Source of the DNA: CAZVJA01 sp964626885
GTDB taxonomy: Bacteria > Planctomycetota > Planctomycetia > Planctomycetales > Planctomycetaceae
Assembly (NCBI GenBank): GCA_964626885.1
Contig: CAZVJA010000005.1
Span: 1-61,158 of the forward strand
Reading direction: 5' to 3'
Length of the DNA stretch: 61,158 bases
The notes below the pieces were generated by a model. The model was not told the origin of the DNA, made no database searches, and saw only the letters and a list, made by a program, of their open reading frames with translations. The translations under genes were made by a program, and so were the position numbers. Below are positions 43,992 to 55,284 of this stretch, one piece after another. How positions within the stretch are numbered: position 1 is the stretch's first letter; each line of letters begins with the position of its first letter.

Positions 43992-45950
43992 TCATTTGGC
44001 GGCGTCCCACCACCAGCGTCCTTCGGGAAGCTGCGGTGCTTTGCCACGCGAGACCATGCTCGCCAGCCGGTCCACTTGCACGGCAGCCGCGTTCTTCAGA
44101 ATCGACATCACGTCGCCCCGAACGCCGCCGGCCACTTGAACCACAATATCCTTGCCGTTGTACACGCGGTGATTCACCACCGAAATCACGGTCTCGGCCG
44201 GAGCATATTCCGTCGGGCGGTAGAACCCGTTGCGTGAAAAGACTCCCAGGTTCCAATCGATCCGATCCGCCAGGCGTTCCTGCTCGATGAGCGCGGCCAC
44301 CAGCGACAGATCGAAAATGTTTTCCAGATCGGCGAAAACCGGGTCTTTCGCGGTCAGGTCGGCAAAGTGCTTGGTGAAGTTCGCCGCGAAGAGACTGTTG
44401 GTCGCCTCGGACTGCCCCGTGTGCACCCGCTTCCCCTGATTGGTGATCAACTCGTTTTCCGAAAGACACAAAACCGAAGTCCCCTGCAGGGCAAACACGT
44501 CGCGGTTCGGGCTGTGCTGCACGGAATCGCATTTCAGCGTCATCCACCAGCGCAACGCGTCGATCGACTGCGACGAGGTCTGGCCGGTCGTCTTCAGCAG
44601 ATCAAAGTAGCTCGGAATGTTCGAGCCGGCGCTCATCTTGCCGACGCCGATCAGCTTCATGCGATAATCGGCTTCGACAATCACGCGGGCGACGCGCGAG
44701 TCGGTCGGAATGCCGCTGACCTCGATATCTTGCTGGCCAAGCTTCTGCTGTAGCTGGTTCACCCAGTTCCCGACCGAACCGGGATTGAGCGGCCCTTTTG
44801 ACTGCGAACTTTCAACGAACTGCTTGACCTCTTTCAACCCGGCTTCCCGAGGAACAATCAAGCAATCGAACGCCCCTTGACCCCCCGCGGTGAAGGTCCG
44901 CAGCACTGTCACGAAGTCGTCGAGCTGCAACGTCGGGCGACCACTGTTCACGCCGACCGGCAAACCGGTCGCGTTGTACTTCCAGCCTTCGGCCGGGCCG
45001 CCGATGACGATTTCTCGCTCTTCCGGATAGACGAAGATGTATTGAATCTCGGAGAGCCCCGCGAGGTGCTTCATCGTCTCGAGCACCGGCTTGCCTTCCG
45101 CGAGACGCTTCGCGACTTCTTTCTCCAGACGAGTCAGCGAAACGAGCCGAAGTGAACTCTCGGCAGCCATGTCTTCGTTGAGACCGGCGTTGCGAGCTTC
45201 GACCCCCAAAGATTTCAGGATGCCATTTTGTTCTTCACGAGTGAGTTGCGTGAGCAGCCCGGCGGGATCGACGAGAACACCAGTCTGAAACTGTTGGACG
45301 TTGCCACCTTCACCACCGGTCGATGACCAGTCGTCGGGAGTCCCCGTTTCCTGCTGAATGAGCGAAATCAGCGGACCAAAGTTAGCCTGCCCACCGGCGA
45401 GTGAACTGCGACTCGCATTCTCACGCGAAGTTTCCGACCGATCTTGCGGAATGGGCATCCGGCGAATTGCGGCGGCCGCGGCTTCAAAATCTCCCGCGTC
45501 CATTTGTGCTTTCGCTACCTGCTTCAGCAGCTGGGTTTGCTCAGCGGCATTTGATGCCTGCCGGGCCGTCTCCAGCGCCGGTCCGAATTCCCCCGAGGCA
45601 AGTTGTGCGTTCACCTTCTCCGAGCGCTCCACGGCGGGATTTTGGACAGCCGGTGTTTTTGCGGCGGGAGCAGCTGCAACAACGGGCGCGTCGTCAGTTT
45701 TGTCCTTGGGTCGGGCGATCGCCGCTGCCGGCTGCGCGACAACCTTTGCCTCCTGAGCGGCTTTCGACGCAACCTCATTTTGATTGGTCGAGGTGTCTGT
45801 CGGCTTGACCGTATTCGCCGGGCGCCCCATGTAAAAGAGAGTGCCCATCACGATCGCGAAGAGCCCGGTCGCCACCAAAATGGGCCCCATGGAATTCGAT
45901 CGATTCTTCCGCTGTCCAGAACCGCTGTGCCGTTGGACGTCGCGTATCAT
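43992..45950 (-). CDS. DUF1598-containing planctomycete protein
   Basis: 652 residues from the ATG at 45950, 7 bases after AGGAG; another ATG 6 bases upstream is too close to it. One transmembrane segment (SMGPILVATGLFAIVMGTLFYMG) is followed by a Pro/Ala-rich linker and then a large domain that I recognise as DUF1598, specific to planctomycetes; typical segments are IVIGGPAEGWKYNATGL, VIVEADYRMKLIGVGKM and WWMTLKCDSVQHS. The soluble part would lie outside the cytoplasm. Function unknown. It has its own terminator, and the next gene upstream is divergent, so it is probably a single-gene unit. Confidence 0.9.
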   Translation of the reverse strand: MIRDVQRHSGSGQRKNRSNSMGPILVATGLFAIVMGTLFYMGRPANTVKPTDTSTNQNEVASKAAQEAKVVAQPAAAIARPKDKTDDAPVVAAAPAAKTPAVQNPAVERSEKVNAQLASGEFGPALETARQASNAAEQTQLLKQVAKAQMDAGDFEAAAAAIRRMPIPQDRSETSRENASRSSLAGGQANFGPLISLIQQETGTPDDWSSTGGEGGNVQQFQTGVLVDPAGLLTQLTREEQNGILKSLGVEARNAGLNEDMAAESSLRLVSLTRLEKEVAKRLAEGKPVLETMKHLAGLSEIQYIFVYPEEREIVIGGPAEGWKYNATGLPVGVNSGRPTLQLDDFVTVLRTFTAGGQGAFDCLIVPREAGLKEVKQFVESSQSKGPLNPGSVGNWVNQLQQKLGQQDIEVSGIPTDSRVARVIVEADYRMKLIGVGKMSAGSNIPSYFDLLKTTGQTSSQSIDALRWWMTLKCDSVQHSPNRDVFALQGTSVLCLSENELITNQGKRVHTGQSEATNSLFAANFTKHFADLTAKDPVFADLENIFDLSLVAALIEQERLADRIDWNLGVFSRNGFYRPTEYAPAETVISVVNHRVYNGKDIVVQVAGGVRGDVMSILKNAAAVQVDRLASMVSRGKAPQLPEGRWWWDAAK

Positions 45951-46416
45951 CCCCATACTCCTGTTTGTCAACAGACTGATCGGAAGCCGCCTCGCAAGGT
46001 CGTTTGTTGACGGACTGTCATTACAACCCGAAAAATCGCGGTTTTCCGACGTCACCGATTACGGCCCCGGAAATGCCGGGAAAACCCGTTAAATACTAGC
46101 ATCGTCCCCCTTTGCATCTACGTCAAGCGCTTTTCCAGAATTCTCAGTTTCCCCATTTTCTGGCGTGCGGAGTTCTTGGGTTCTTCCGCTTCGGAATACC
46201 TTGCAGCCTTCGTACGACGCCGACTTGGCGAGCCGTTTCCCCCCGGTCGACCTATCTGCGAACTGGCATTAAAGTGGGGTTTTCGCGGATTTGGTGAGAA
46301 CTCGGGCGATCGCCCCAACTGCGGGAAACCACCGCATTTCCCGGTGGGGGGCCGCAGCCTGCCATCCGCGCACCCGAGCTGAAACTCTCCATCCATTCCC
46401 TTACCTGGAGCATAAG
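45951..46416. other. Divergent intergenic region between DUF1598 gene and mutM
   Basis: 466 bases with no gene that I can support. The left edge carries the AGGAG site of the DUF1598 gene and the right edge GGAG (46407-46410) of mutM. Several G- and C-runs occur around 46325-46360, but no clear hairpin or promoter is seen. Confidence 0.5.
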
Positions 46417-47262
46417 GTGCCCGAATTGCCGGAGGTCGAAACCATGGTTCGCGGCATTCGCCCGTACGTCGAAGGGCGGAAGATTACCGACGTCCTGGCC
46501 TGCCCCTGCGACTGCAAGCCAATCGCCTGTTCCCCTCCTTTCCCGCAAGCCCTTCGACGCATGCGTGGAGTGACGGTGACCCACGTCCGCCGAATCGCGA
46601 AACGGATTGTCCTCGAACTTTCCTCTGGGGAAGCGGCGGTGATAGAACCGCGCATGACAGGGCTGATGCTGCTCGCCGATCCCCCGGATCACGCTCACCT
46701 GCGGATCGAATGGAGATTCGCGGGAAAGCGAAAATTCAACCGCCTGTGGTTCTGGGATCGGCGCGGCCTTGGAACGCTCCGCCTATATGACATCGCGAAC
46801 CTGGAAGAGTCGCTCGGCTCGAAAGGGCTCGGTCCCGATGCACTGACAATGACCGAACGGGAATGGAAAGACCGGCTCGCGGGAACCAGACGGCAGATCA
46901 AAGTCGCGCTGCTCGATCAGCGGCTGGCAGCGGGAATTGGCAACCTCTACGCCAGCGAAATTCTGCACGTTGCTCGAATTCATCCAGAAGAACGTGCTGA
47001 TCGCCTTAGTACGGAAAACGTCCGCCGACTGCACCAGGCGGTCGGCCGTGTGTTGCGGTCCGCGATCAAGCATGAAGGCTCCACCCTCAGCGACGCAACA
47101 TACCGCAACGCGCTCAGCCAGAACGGGAGCTATCAGAACAAACATCGTGTGTACCAGCGCGCGGGGGAACGCTGCCGTATATGCAGAAGGGGGACGATAA
47201 CCCGCATGGTACAGGCGCAGCGATCGACCTTTTTCTGCCCGGAGTGCCAGCGGATAAGCTGA
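46417..47262 (+). CDS. mutM: Formamidopyrimidine-DNA glycosylase MutM
   Basis: 281 residues from a GTG at 46417 with GGAG 6 bases upstream. This start gives the mandatory PELPEVE N-terminus, where Pro2 is the catalytic nucleophile and Glu3 the acid; the ATG at 46291 would hide it. MutM removes 8-oxoguanine. EPRMTGLML and the helix-two-turn-helix region QRLAAGIGNLYASEILH follow, then the zinc finger CRICRRGTITRMVQAQ with CPEC. MutY, the partner enzyme of the oxidised-guanine system, lies 17 kb away. Confidence 0.97.
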   Translation: MPELPEVETMVRGIRPYVEGRKITDVLACPCDCKPIACSPPFPQALRRMRGVTVTHVRRIAKRIVLELSSGEAAVIEPRMTGLMLLADPPDHAHLRIEWRFAGKRKFNRLWFWDRRGLGTLRLYDIANLEESLGSKGLGPDALTMTEREWKDRLAGTRRQIKVALLDQRLAAGIGNLYASEILHVARIHPEERADRLSTENVRRLHQAVGRVLRSAIKHEGSTLSDATYRNALSQNGSYQNKHRVYQRAGERCRICRRGTITRMVQAQRSTFFCPECQRIS

Positions 47263-47409
47263 CTCCGAAACTGAACTCGCATAAGCGATGCTCTGCTAGG
47301 TTCGCACAACTCATTCCCCGCGAATGATGTTCGAACCGGCGGGACGACGAGGGCTGATGAACTTTGCCCTTTACCAGATCGACGAAAAGATGTTCTAGTA
47401 TCGGGTGTT

Positions 47410-49143
<1,734 letters not shown>

Positions 49144-49153
49144 TTTTTCGATC

Positions 49154-50116
49154 TCAGCGCGCGGCCAGCGTCGCGAGAAATGTTCGTACTCCCGATTGAA
49201 ATTCGCGCCGCGGAACGTCGTTGTGACCGGCTTCCTTCAACTCGATGAATCGCTTGGCGATACCGCTGGATGATTTCTCGGGAGCAGCCTGGAACAATCC
49301 GCGGCCGATCTCCAGAGGAACAATGTCGTCGCGCGCTCCATGAAACGATAGCAGAGGACAGAGAATCGAACGGATGCGATCGGACGAGGGGAAGCGTTCG
49401 CTGAGCACCAGCCGCACGGGAAGAATTGGATAATGCCACTGCGCGACATCCCCCATTGAGGAGAATGTCGAGCAGAGAATCAGCCCCGCCGGCGGAGTTC
49501 CCGCCTGACATGCTTCCGCAGCCAGCCGCACGGCGACCGCACCTCCCAGCGACTGCCCGAACACGACGATTTTTTTCGGGGAGACCTTCCGCTCCTGGAC
49601 GACATAATTCCAGACGGCGCTCGCATCCGCAGCCAATCCCGCTTCGTCGGGCGAGCCCTCGTTGTCGCCGTAACCTCGATAATCGAACAGAAACACGTGG
49701 CAGCCGAGCCCGGTGAAATCGCGGCAATCGTCGACATCATTCACCCGCGACCCGGCGTTGCCATAGAAATACAGCACCACGAACTCGGCACGATCCAGCT
49801 CGCGATCACATTCAGCGGGGTTCACCGCGGAGCAGTTATCAGGAAGCAGATGCCAGCCGTGAAGGGTGAGCCCATCGCGCGTAGTCGCCTTGACGGCATG
49901 CACTCGCCCATGTGGAAGTCGCGCACGTTCAATGCCGACGTCCGTCTCGTGCGTCGGATGGTAGATCAGGCTCCGCTGAAAGCATGCCATGAGCACGACG
50001 ATCGCAATGTACGGAAGGAGGGCATAGAGAGCGACGGCGCGCAACAGTCGTCTCCACCAGCGCGGCTTTGACGGCGAAGACGGCCTATCGGCATTCGTGG
50101 AATGATCGTCGCTCAT
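49154..50116 (-). CDS. Membrane-anchored alpha/beta hydrolase, paralogue A
   Basis: 320 residues. A single N-terminal transmembrane segment (LLRAVALYALLPYIAIVVLM) precedes an alpha/beta hydrolase fold: FYGNAGSRVND in the oxyanion-hole area, FLFDYRGYGDNEGSP, the nucleophile elbow GQSLGGAV (Ser), an Asp in HGARDDIVP and the catalytic His in KEAGHNDV. The class resembles YqiA/BEM46-like esterases. Start overlaps the stop of the neighbouring paralogue by 4 bases. Substrate unknown. Confidence 0.9.
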   Translation of the reverse strand: MSDDHSTNADRPSSPSKPRWWRRLLRAVALYALLPYIAIVVLMACFQRSLIYHPTHETDVGIERARLPHGRVHAVKATTRDGLTLHGWHLLPDNCSAVNPAECDRELDRAEFVVLYFYGNAGSRVNDVDDCRDFTGLGCHVFLFDYRGYGDNEGSPDEAGLAADASAVWNYVVQERKVSPKKIVVFGQSLGGAVAVRLAAEACQAGTPPAGLILCSTFSSMGDVAQWHYPILPVRLVLSERFPSSDRIRSILCPLLSFHGARDDIVPLEIGRGLFQAAPEKSSSGIAKRFIELKEAGHNDVPRREFQSGVRTFLATLAAR

Positions 50117-51021
50117 ACGGCGGTCTCCATGTTCAGCGAAGAGACCCGCAGTTGCTCGAGAAACTCACCGATCGCCGCGCGATACGGCTCGCGGGCGACA
50201 TGATGCACGTCATTGTGTCCGGCATTCGGCAAAATGAGCATCTTTTTTTCCGGGCCGCGGACGGAGGTGGGGGGTGCGGCGTCGAACAAACGCTGCCCCA
50301 TTTCCAGCGGAACAATCCGATCTCGCGCGCCATGCACCACCAGGAGAGGGCACGATACATCTGCGATCCGCTTTACCGAGGGGTAATGCTCTCGCATGAT
50401 CCAGCGGACAGGAAACCAGCGGAAATTCCACGCGGCGGCATCAGGAAGGGTGGAGAACGTCGACCGCACAATCAACCCAGCCGGCGTGCGACCGGAGTTG
50501 CAAACTTCCGACGCAAGCCGGGTGGCCACCGCTCCACCAAGCGATTCGCCGAATAGCACCACCTGCTCTGCCGCGATTCCCTGCTCCTCGGTGACAAACT
50601 TCCAAATCGCCCGCGCGTCGGCGGCAATATGGTGTTCGGTCGGTCGGCCGGGGTTATCGCCATAGCCCCGGTAGTCGAACAGAAAGACCTCCGCCCCCAG
50701 GCTGGAAAGCAAATCCAACTCTGATACCCGGTACCCACGGTGCGCCGCGTTCCCGGGAAAGAAAACGATCCTCAGACGCCGCACATCGAGCGATGCGCCG
50801 TCATTCTGGCCGCCATTCGGCGCTGCGGACCGATTCGTGGAAGCGCCTCCGCCTACAGATAGGTTCGGCGGAAGCACGCGCCATCCGCGAAGTTCCAATC
50901 GGTCATCGGTAGTCACCCGAGTGGGAATGATGCGTCCGTTCGATAACCCTGCCTGCTCAGGCAGAATTTCGGCGGCACGAAATGGGCGATAGATGAAGTA
51001 CCGTTGAATTGTGGCCAACAT
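50113..51021 (-). CDS. Membrane-anchored alpha/beta hydrolase, paralogue B
   Basis: 302 residues if translation begins at the ATG at 51021 (MLATIQRYFIYRPF); longer starts up to 51306 run into the divergent gene and are unlikely. The same plan as paralogue A: FFPGNAAHRGYR, FLFDYRGYGDNPGRP, the elbow GESLGGAVATRL (Ser), HGARDRIVP (Asp) and PNAGHNDVHH (His). The N-terminal helix is shorter and less hydrophobic. It is the upstream gene of a translationally coupled pair (ATGA overlap). The two are tandem duplicates with diverged sequence. Confidence 0.88.
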   Translation of the reverse strand: MLATIQRYFIYRPFRAAEILPEQAGLSNGRIIPTRVTTDDRLELRGWRVLPPNLSVGGGASTNRSAAPNGGQNDGASLDVRRLRIVFFPGNAAHRGYRVSELDLLSSLGAEVFLFDYRGYGDNPGRPTEHHIAADARAIWKFVTEEQGIAAEQVVLFGESLGGAVATRLASEVCNSGRTPAGLIVRSTFSTLPDAAAWNFRWFPVRWIMREHYPSVKRIADVSCPLLVVHGARDRIVPLEMGQRLFDAAPPTSVRGPEKKMLILPNAGHNDVHHVAREPYRAAIGEFLEQLRVSSLNMETAV

Positions 51022-51083
51022 AATGACAATTATTGGCCCATCTCTTTTCGCCGACAACATCACAAGACCAGGCAAACCACATT

Positions 51084-51812
51084 TTGGAAATCCTTCCCGT
51101 ACTTGATTTGATGAACGGTCTTGTCGTCCGCGGCGTGGCGGGGCGACGTAATGAATACCGTCCCGTCCAAAGCCGGCTTGCCGCTGATCCCTCACCGTTG
51201 GGCGTCGCCAGGGCGTTTCGCGACCAGCTGGGTTTGAGCCGGTTTTATCTCGCCGACCTCGACGGCATCCAACATGGCCGTCCGAGATTCGACATCCACC
51301 AATCACTCGCGGAGGAAGGATTTGAATTGCTCGTCGATGCCGGGCTGCGGGACGTCGCCGGGGCAGGGGAGTTGTTCGAAGCGGGTGCCGCGGCAGTCAT
51401 TGCTGGGTTGGAAACATCCGATGGTCCGGAACATGTGCGTCACCTTTGCACCCTCTTTGGAACCGAGCGAATCGTATTCAGCCTCGATCTGCTGAACCGC
51501 CGACTGTTGAATCCCGCGGAAGGCTGGAGGAGCGACGATCCGTATGAGGTCGCGCAAATTGCAATTGATGCCGGCGTGCGGAATATGATCGTGCTGGATC
51601 TGGCGGGAGTGGGAACGGGCGGCGGTGTTCCGACCGCGGCACTCTGCGAGCGGCTCAAACTGGAATTCCCGGAATTGCGGCTCATTACCGGCGGAGGAGT
51701 GCGCGGCATCGACGATTTGCAGGCGCTCGGCAAGATCGGCGTCGACGGAGTCTTGCTGGCATCGGCACTGCACGCGGGGACGCTCGGCCGCGCGGAGATA
51801 CAGTCTCTTTGA
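51084..51812 (+). CDS. HisA/HisF-related TIM-barrel protein (hisAF_rel type)
   Basis: 242 residues if started at the TTG at 51084, which gives MEILPVLDLMNGLVVRGVAG; a TTG at 51033 is also in frame and the true start is uncertain. The beta-alpha barrel is clear: the phosphate-binding and catalytic Asp in PVLDLMNG, YLADLDGIQ, then LITGGGVRGIDDL at the second phosphate-binding site. GRRNEYRPV matches the group found beside tetrahydromethanopterin (H4MPT) C1-transfer genes in methanogens and methylotrophs rather than histidine-biosynthetic HisA. No his genes and no C1 genes are near. It converges on rnd with 7 bases between. Confidence 0.75.
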   Translation: MEILPVLDLMNGLVVRGVAGRRNEYRPVQSRLAADPSPLGVARAFRDQLGLSRFYLADLDGIQHGRPRFDIHQSLAEEGFELLVDAGLRDVAGAGELFEAGAAAVIAGLETSDGPEHVRHLCTLFGTERIVFSLDLLNRRLLNPAEGWRSDDPYEVAQIAIDAGVRNMIVLDLAGVGTGGGVPTAALCERLKLEFPELRLITGGGVRGIDDLQALGKIGVDGVLLASALHAGTLGRAEIQSL

Positions 51813-51819
51813 AGACTGA

Positions 51820-53010
51820 TTATCTCCGCTCGAATGTCAGCGGATGATCCGACTCGGGGTCCGAGACGCGCATCAGAATCTTGCCGTCGAGCACATCGGT
51901 CAACAGATCGCCGCACATTTCGGCGCGCCAGCCGATGGTCAGGCGCGGGGGAGGGCCGTTCCGATCGTTGTAAACGTGCCAGCGGACGAGATGCCGCAGA
52001 TCGGCGCTGGTCGCAACGAGTCCCTTGGCAACATTTAGTTCCGCACAGCGATTCGCGAGAGCGATACCGAGCAACTGGCCGATCACGTGCTCGTCGTCGC
52101 TGGTATCGGAAGCGTTCGCCGGCGGAGGAGGCTTCAGTTCCGATTTGGGAATCGCCAGCGCGCGTTCGATGCATTCCAGGATCTCCGGCGCGACGCGGCG
52201 ATAATCGGAACGGTTCATGTCGCGCGTGGCCGCAAAATCCTTGACCGAGCGCGGCTGGCGGCGCGCCAACTCGACGACCAGATCGTCGCGCAGAATTCGC
52301 CGCAAGGGCTTGTTACGCTGCTCTGCGGTGGCTTCGCGCCAGTCGGCGATCTCCTTGACGACCGCGAACTCCCGCGCGGAAAGCCTGTGCACGCCCGGAA
52401 GTCGCCGCCATGTCTCACGTGACTGTTCCGCCTCGAGTTCATCAACCATCCGCTGGAATTCGGCTTCGACCCATGACAGCCGCTTGAGACTCTCCAGTGA
52501 CGCCCGCTGCCGTTCCCAGATAGGCAAGAGATGCTTCGCGTCGTCGAGCGCGTAGGCAATCTGCTCTGGGGAAAGCGGACGCTGCCGCCAGTCGGTTCGC
52601 GTCTCGCGTCCATGCGCACGCACATTGAGCACGCGCGAGACGAGCGTCGAATATCCGAGCGGGTAGCTGCGGCTGCGCAACCCCTCGGCCAGTTGAACGT
52701 CGACCAGTCGGTTCGGCTTGAGTCCCCCCAGAGTGAGACAAAACCGAATCTCCGCCTGCCCACCATGCACGACAACCGTCGTGGAATCGTCGGCCATGAT
52801 CCGCCACCAGCTATCGAGACTCCGCAGCGGAAACGGATCGACCGCCGCGCACCGTGTCGGCGTGGCCAACTGCAACAGGCACAACTCCGGACGATACGTG
52901 TATTCGGAAACGAACTCGGTATCGAACGCGACGATCCCAGCCTGCCGAATCTGCGCGCAGAATGCCTCGAACTCGTCTTGTTCGACGATCAGTGGACTGT
53001 CAACTTCCAT
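51820..53010 (-). CDS. rnd: Ribonuclease D
   Basis: 396 residues from the ATG at 53010; a longer form to 53079 lacks support. Rnd trims 3' ends of tRNA and other RNAs. The DEDD exonuclease domain has the first acid pair in VAFDTEFVSEYTYRPE, the last in YALDDAKHLLPIW (YxxxD) and DVQLAEGL between. The second motif reads VHGGQAEIRF where E. coli RNase D has an Asp, so a Glu stands in that position. Two HRDC-like domains follow (EIADWREATAEQRNKPLRRI and QLLGIALANRCAELNVAKGL). It lies 184 bases after the small gene at 53195, same strand. Confidence 0.93.
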   Translation of the reverse strand: MEVDSPLIVEQDEFEAFCAQIRQAGIVAFDTEFVSEYTYRPELCLLQLATPTRCAAVDPFPLRSLDSWWRIMADDSTTVVVHGGQAEIRFCLTLGGLKPNRLVDVQLAEGLRSRSYPLGYSTLVSRVLNVRAHGRETRTDWRQRPLSPEQIAYALDDAKHLLPIWERQRASLESLKRLSWVEAEFQRMVDELEAEQSRETWRRLPGVHRLSAREFAVVKEIADWREATAEQRNKPLRRILRDDLVVELARRQPRSVKDFAATRDMNRSDYRRVAPEILECIERALAIPKSELKPPPPANASDTSDDEHVIGQLLGIALANRCAELNVAKGLVATSADLRHLVRWHVYNDRNGPPPRLTIGWRAEMCGDLLTDVLDGKILMRVSDPESDHPLTFERR

Positions 53011-53194
53011 GCCATCTGCCTGTTCGCGGCCATGTGCCGGACGGGGGACGAGAGGATGGGCATTGCGCGCAAGCACCAATTGATCGCGGCAACCCGGCGG
53101 CAGGTCACGGCGCGCAAGAAGCTGGCCGATCCCCTTTAACCGGCAGTGCGGAATATCTCATTTGAGCTTGGCTGCCGCAAGGGATGGGTGCCGC

Positions 53195-53509
53195 TCAGGC
53201 AAGATCCCGTCTCGCATCGGCGTGAACATCGGACGGACGAGCCGTCCGGAGCAGCTTTGGATCGGGATAGGAATCGTGCGCCTCGTGCAGCACGCGGATA
53301 TCGGTCGGCTGCAAGGGAACGTATCCCAGCCCCATGGGAACACCAGCCGACATTCGATTCAATTCCGCATCGCGGCGGCGCATTTCTTCGAGGACGATGG
53401 GATGCCAGGTCTCGCGGCGCTGGTCAAGCGGGACGTAATTCACCCGCGCCCAATGCCGCAGGCGGAGTTCCCGAATGAGATCCATTTTGGCACCCCGCTG
53501 TTTCGACAT
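53195..53509 (-). CDS. Small conserved hypothetical protein
   Basis: 104 residues from the ATG at 53509; Met26-equivalent at 53485 (MDLIRELRLRHWARVNYV) is an alternative start. The core RHWARVNYVPLDQRRETWHP then VLEEMRRRDAELN and a Pro-rich GYVPLQP look like a real folded protein and resemble small planctomycete proteins of unknown function. No signal or membrane segment. Same strand as rnd. Confidence 0.6.
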   Translation of the reverse strand: MSKQRGAKMDLIRELRLRHWARVNYVPLDQRRETWHPIVLEEMRRRDAELNRMSAGVPMGLGYVPLQPTDIRVLHEAHDSYPDPKLLRTARPSDVHADARRDLA

Positions 53510-53799
53510 GGAACAATCCCGAACCCTGGTCGATCTGGAATGCAAACCGATTGCCCGCAACGCCTACAGAGGAATCGACGTTCGACACCTGGCAACGAAA
53601 GCGGAATCGGACGGGCCGGCGATCCGCCACCGTCGACAGGAGGGCCGCGCAGTCACACCGCGCAGGATCTGCACATCTCGCATTTCACCGCGAATCTGCC
53701 CAACGTGCGCGGTCCGGCTTCCCAAGCGAGATGAAGACGAAATGATCGGCACATCCCGCACAATCGCTGAAACCGCGCAATCACCGAGAATATCGCTGG

Positions 53800-55161
53800 C
53801 TAGGCGATTGTCGGCAACTCGTATCCGTGACGGTACTCACGTCCCTGCAGTTCGACCGCAGCCGGATTGTCGAGAATCGTTTCGTTTTTACCGTCGAACT
53901 TCACCGTGGAACGGGTCCGCCAGGCGATATTCGCCAGATGGCAAAGCCGGGTGCTTAAGTGGCCGATTTCAATGTCGGCGGCCGGCTTCTCTCGGGAGAT
54001 GCGGCAATCGAGAAAGTTACGGACGTGCGACAGTTCCCAACTCGAACGTCCCGCCCCCGCATTCTCTTCGACGACCTTGTTTCCCTGCACGATCTTCCAA
54101 CCGTTTCCTGTCACGACGAGAGACGCTTCAGTCCCGTAGAAGACGACGCCGAAATCCGCCCCGTCGATTCCCTCTTTCGTCCAGGTGCGGTGCTCCCATT
54201 GAATGACGGCATCCGCGAAATCGAATGTGGCGATCTGCGTGTCGGGTGTTTCCTGATCGTCGTCGAAGAAGTACTTGTTCCCGCCGCAGGTGACGAGCTC
54301 GGGTGCATCGACGCCGAGTCCCCACCGCGCGACGTCGAGTGCGTGAATGCCGTTGTTGCCGCATTCGCCGGTGCCGTACAGCCAACGCCAATGCCAGTGG
54401 TAATGCACGAGGTTCTTCTTGTACTGCGGATCGACGGCCGGCCCGGCCCAGAGGTCGAAGTCGAGATTCGACGGCGGGGCACTCACGGCCACTTTGCCGA
54501 TGCTCGGCCGTACGCTTGTAATCCAGGTCCGTGCGAAATGGACCTTGCCCAGTTTACCGCCGCGAACCTGTTCAACCGCCGACACCATATCCTCGGAGCT
54601 GCGCCGTTGCGTGCCGGCCTGCACGACCCGATTGTATTTCCGCGCCGCTTCGATCATTCGACGCCCTTCGACAATATTGTGCGACACCGGCTTTTCGACG
54701 TAGACGTCCTTACCCGCCTGGCAGGCCAGCACCGTCGAAAGCGCATGCCAATGATCCGGCGCGGCGCAGATCAGCACGTCGACATTCTTGTCGTCGAGCG
54801 CGCGGCGGAAATCGCTGATTGTCTGCGGAGCAGGGCGGTCCTTGTCGGTCACCATCTTCACAGCCGGCGGAAGGGCATTCGCATCGGGATCGCAGATGTA
54901 AGCGATCTCCACTTCCGGGAAGCTCATGAAGGACGAGAGGAGCTGCCGTCCGCGACCATGAACGCCCATAACTGCCACGCGCACCGGCTCGCGGTTCGCA
55001 TCCGCTTTGGTTCCGGAATTTGCGCTCTTCTCCTTGTCCGGTTTCGACTCTTCCGCGCGAAGCCGGCGCGTCAGGGCGGAGGCCGCCGTCGCCGCTCCGA
55101 TTCCCAGAAAGTGTCGCCGGTCGATGTTGAAACGATGGAAGGGATGTTCCGGTCTGGCCAT
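53800..55161 (-). CDS. Tat-exported Gfo/Idh/MocA-family oxidoreductase
   Basis: 453 residues. A twin-arginine signal lies at residues 15-20 (RRHFLG), then ATAASALTRRL. NAD(P)-binding domain VRVAVMGVHGRGRQLLSSF, then YICDPDANALP and the catalytic-type Lys in VEKPVSHN, followed by the C-terminal beta-sheet domain with HWHWRWLYGTGECGNNGIHALD. Many planctomycete paralogues of this kind are exported and act on sugars or sugar derivatives outside the cytoplasm; the substrate is unknown. A long linker rich in Lys and Glu sits between the signal and the dehydrogenase domain. Confidence 0.95.
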   Translation of the reverse strand: MARPEHPFHRFNIDRRHFLGIGAATAASALTRRLRAEESKPDKEKSANSGTKADANREPVRVAVMGVHGRGRQLLSSFMSFPEVEIAYICDPDANALPPAVKMVTDKDRPAPQTISDFRRALDDKNVDVLICAAPDHWHALSTVLACQAGKDVYVEKPVSHNIVEGRRMIEAARKYNRVVQAGTQRRSSEDMVSAVEQVRGGKLGKVHFARTWITSVRPSIGKVAVSAPPSNLDFDLWAGPAVDPQYKKNLVHYHWHWRWLYGTGECGNNGIHALDVARWGLGVDAPELVTCGGNKYFFDDDQETPDTQIATFDFADAVIQWEHRTWTKEGIDGADFGVVFYGTEASLVVTGNGWKIVQGNKVVEENAGAGRSSWELSHVRNFLDCRISREKPAADIEIGHLSTRLCHLANIAWRTRSTVKFDGKNETILDNPAAVELQGREYRHGYELPTIA

Positions 55162-55284
55162 TGTGCTTCACTCCCCTGAAAGACGACTCGAAATCTCCCT
55201 TTGGGAGAAATGCCTACGCGCGGATTTCAGTATACCGCAACAGAGGGAGCATTTCCGCTCCTTCCGGACACCAGCGAGTTAAAG

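Noticed and set aside
53475..54206. A 243-residue frame on plus near the small hypothetical
   Set aside because: Extremely Arg/Ser/Pro-rich and partly antisense to a Tat-exported oxidoreductase.
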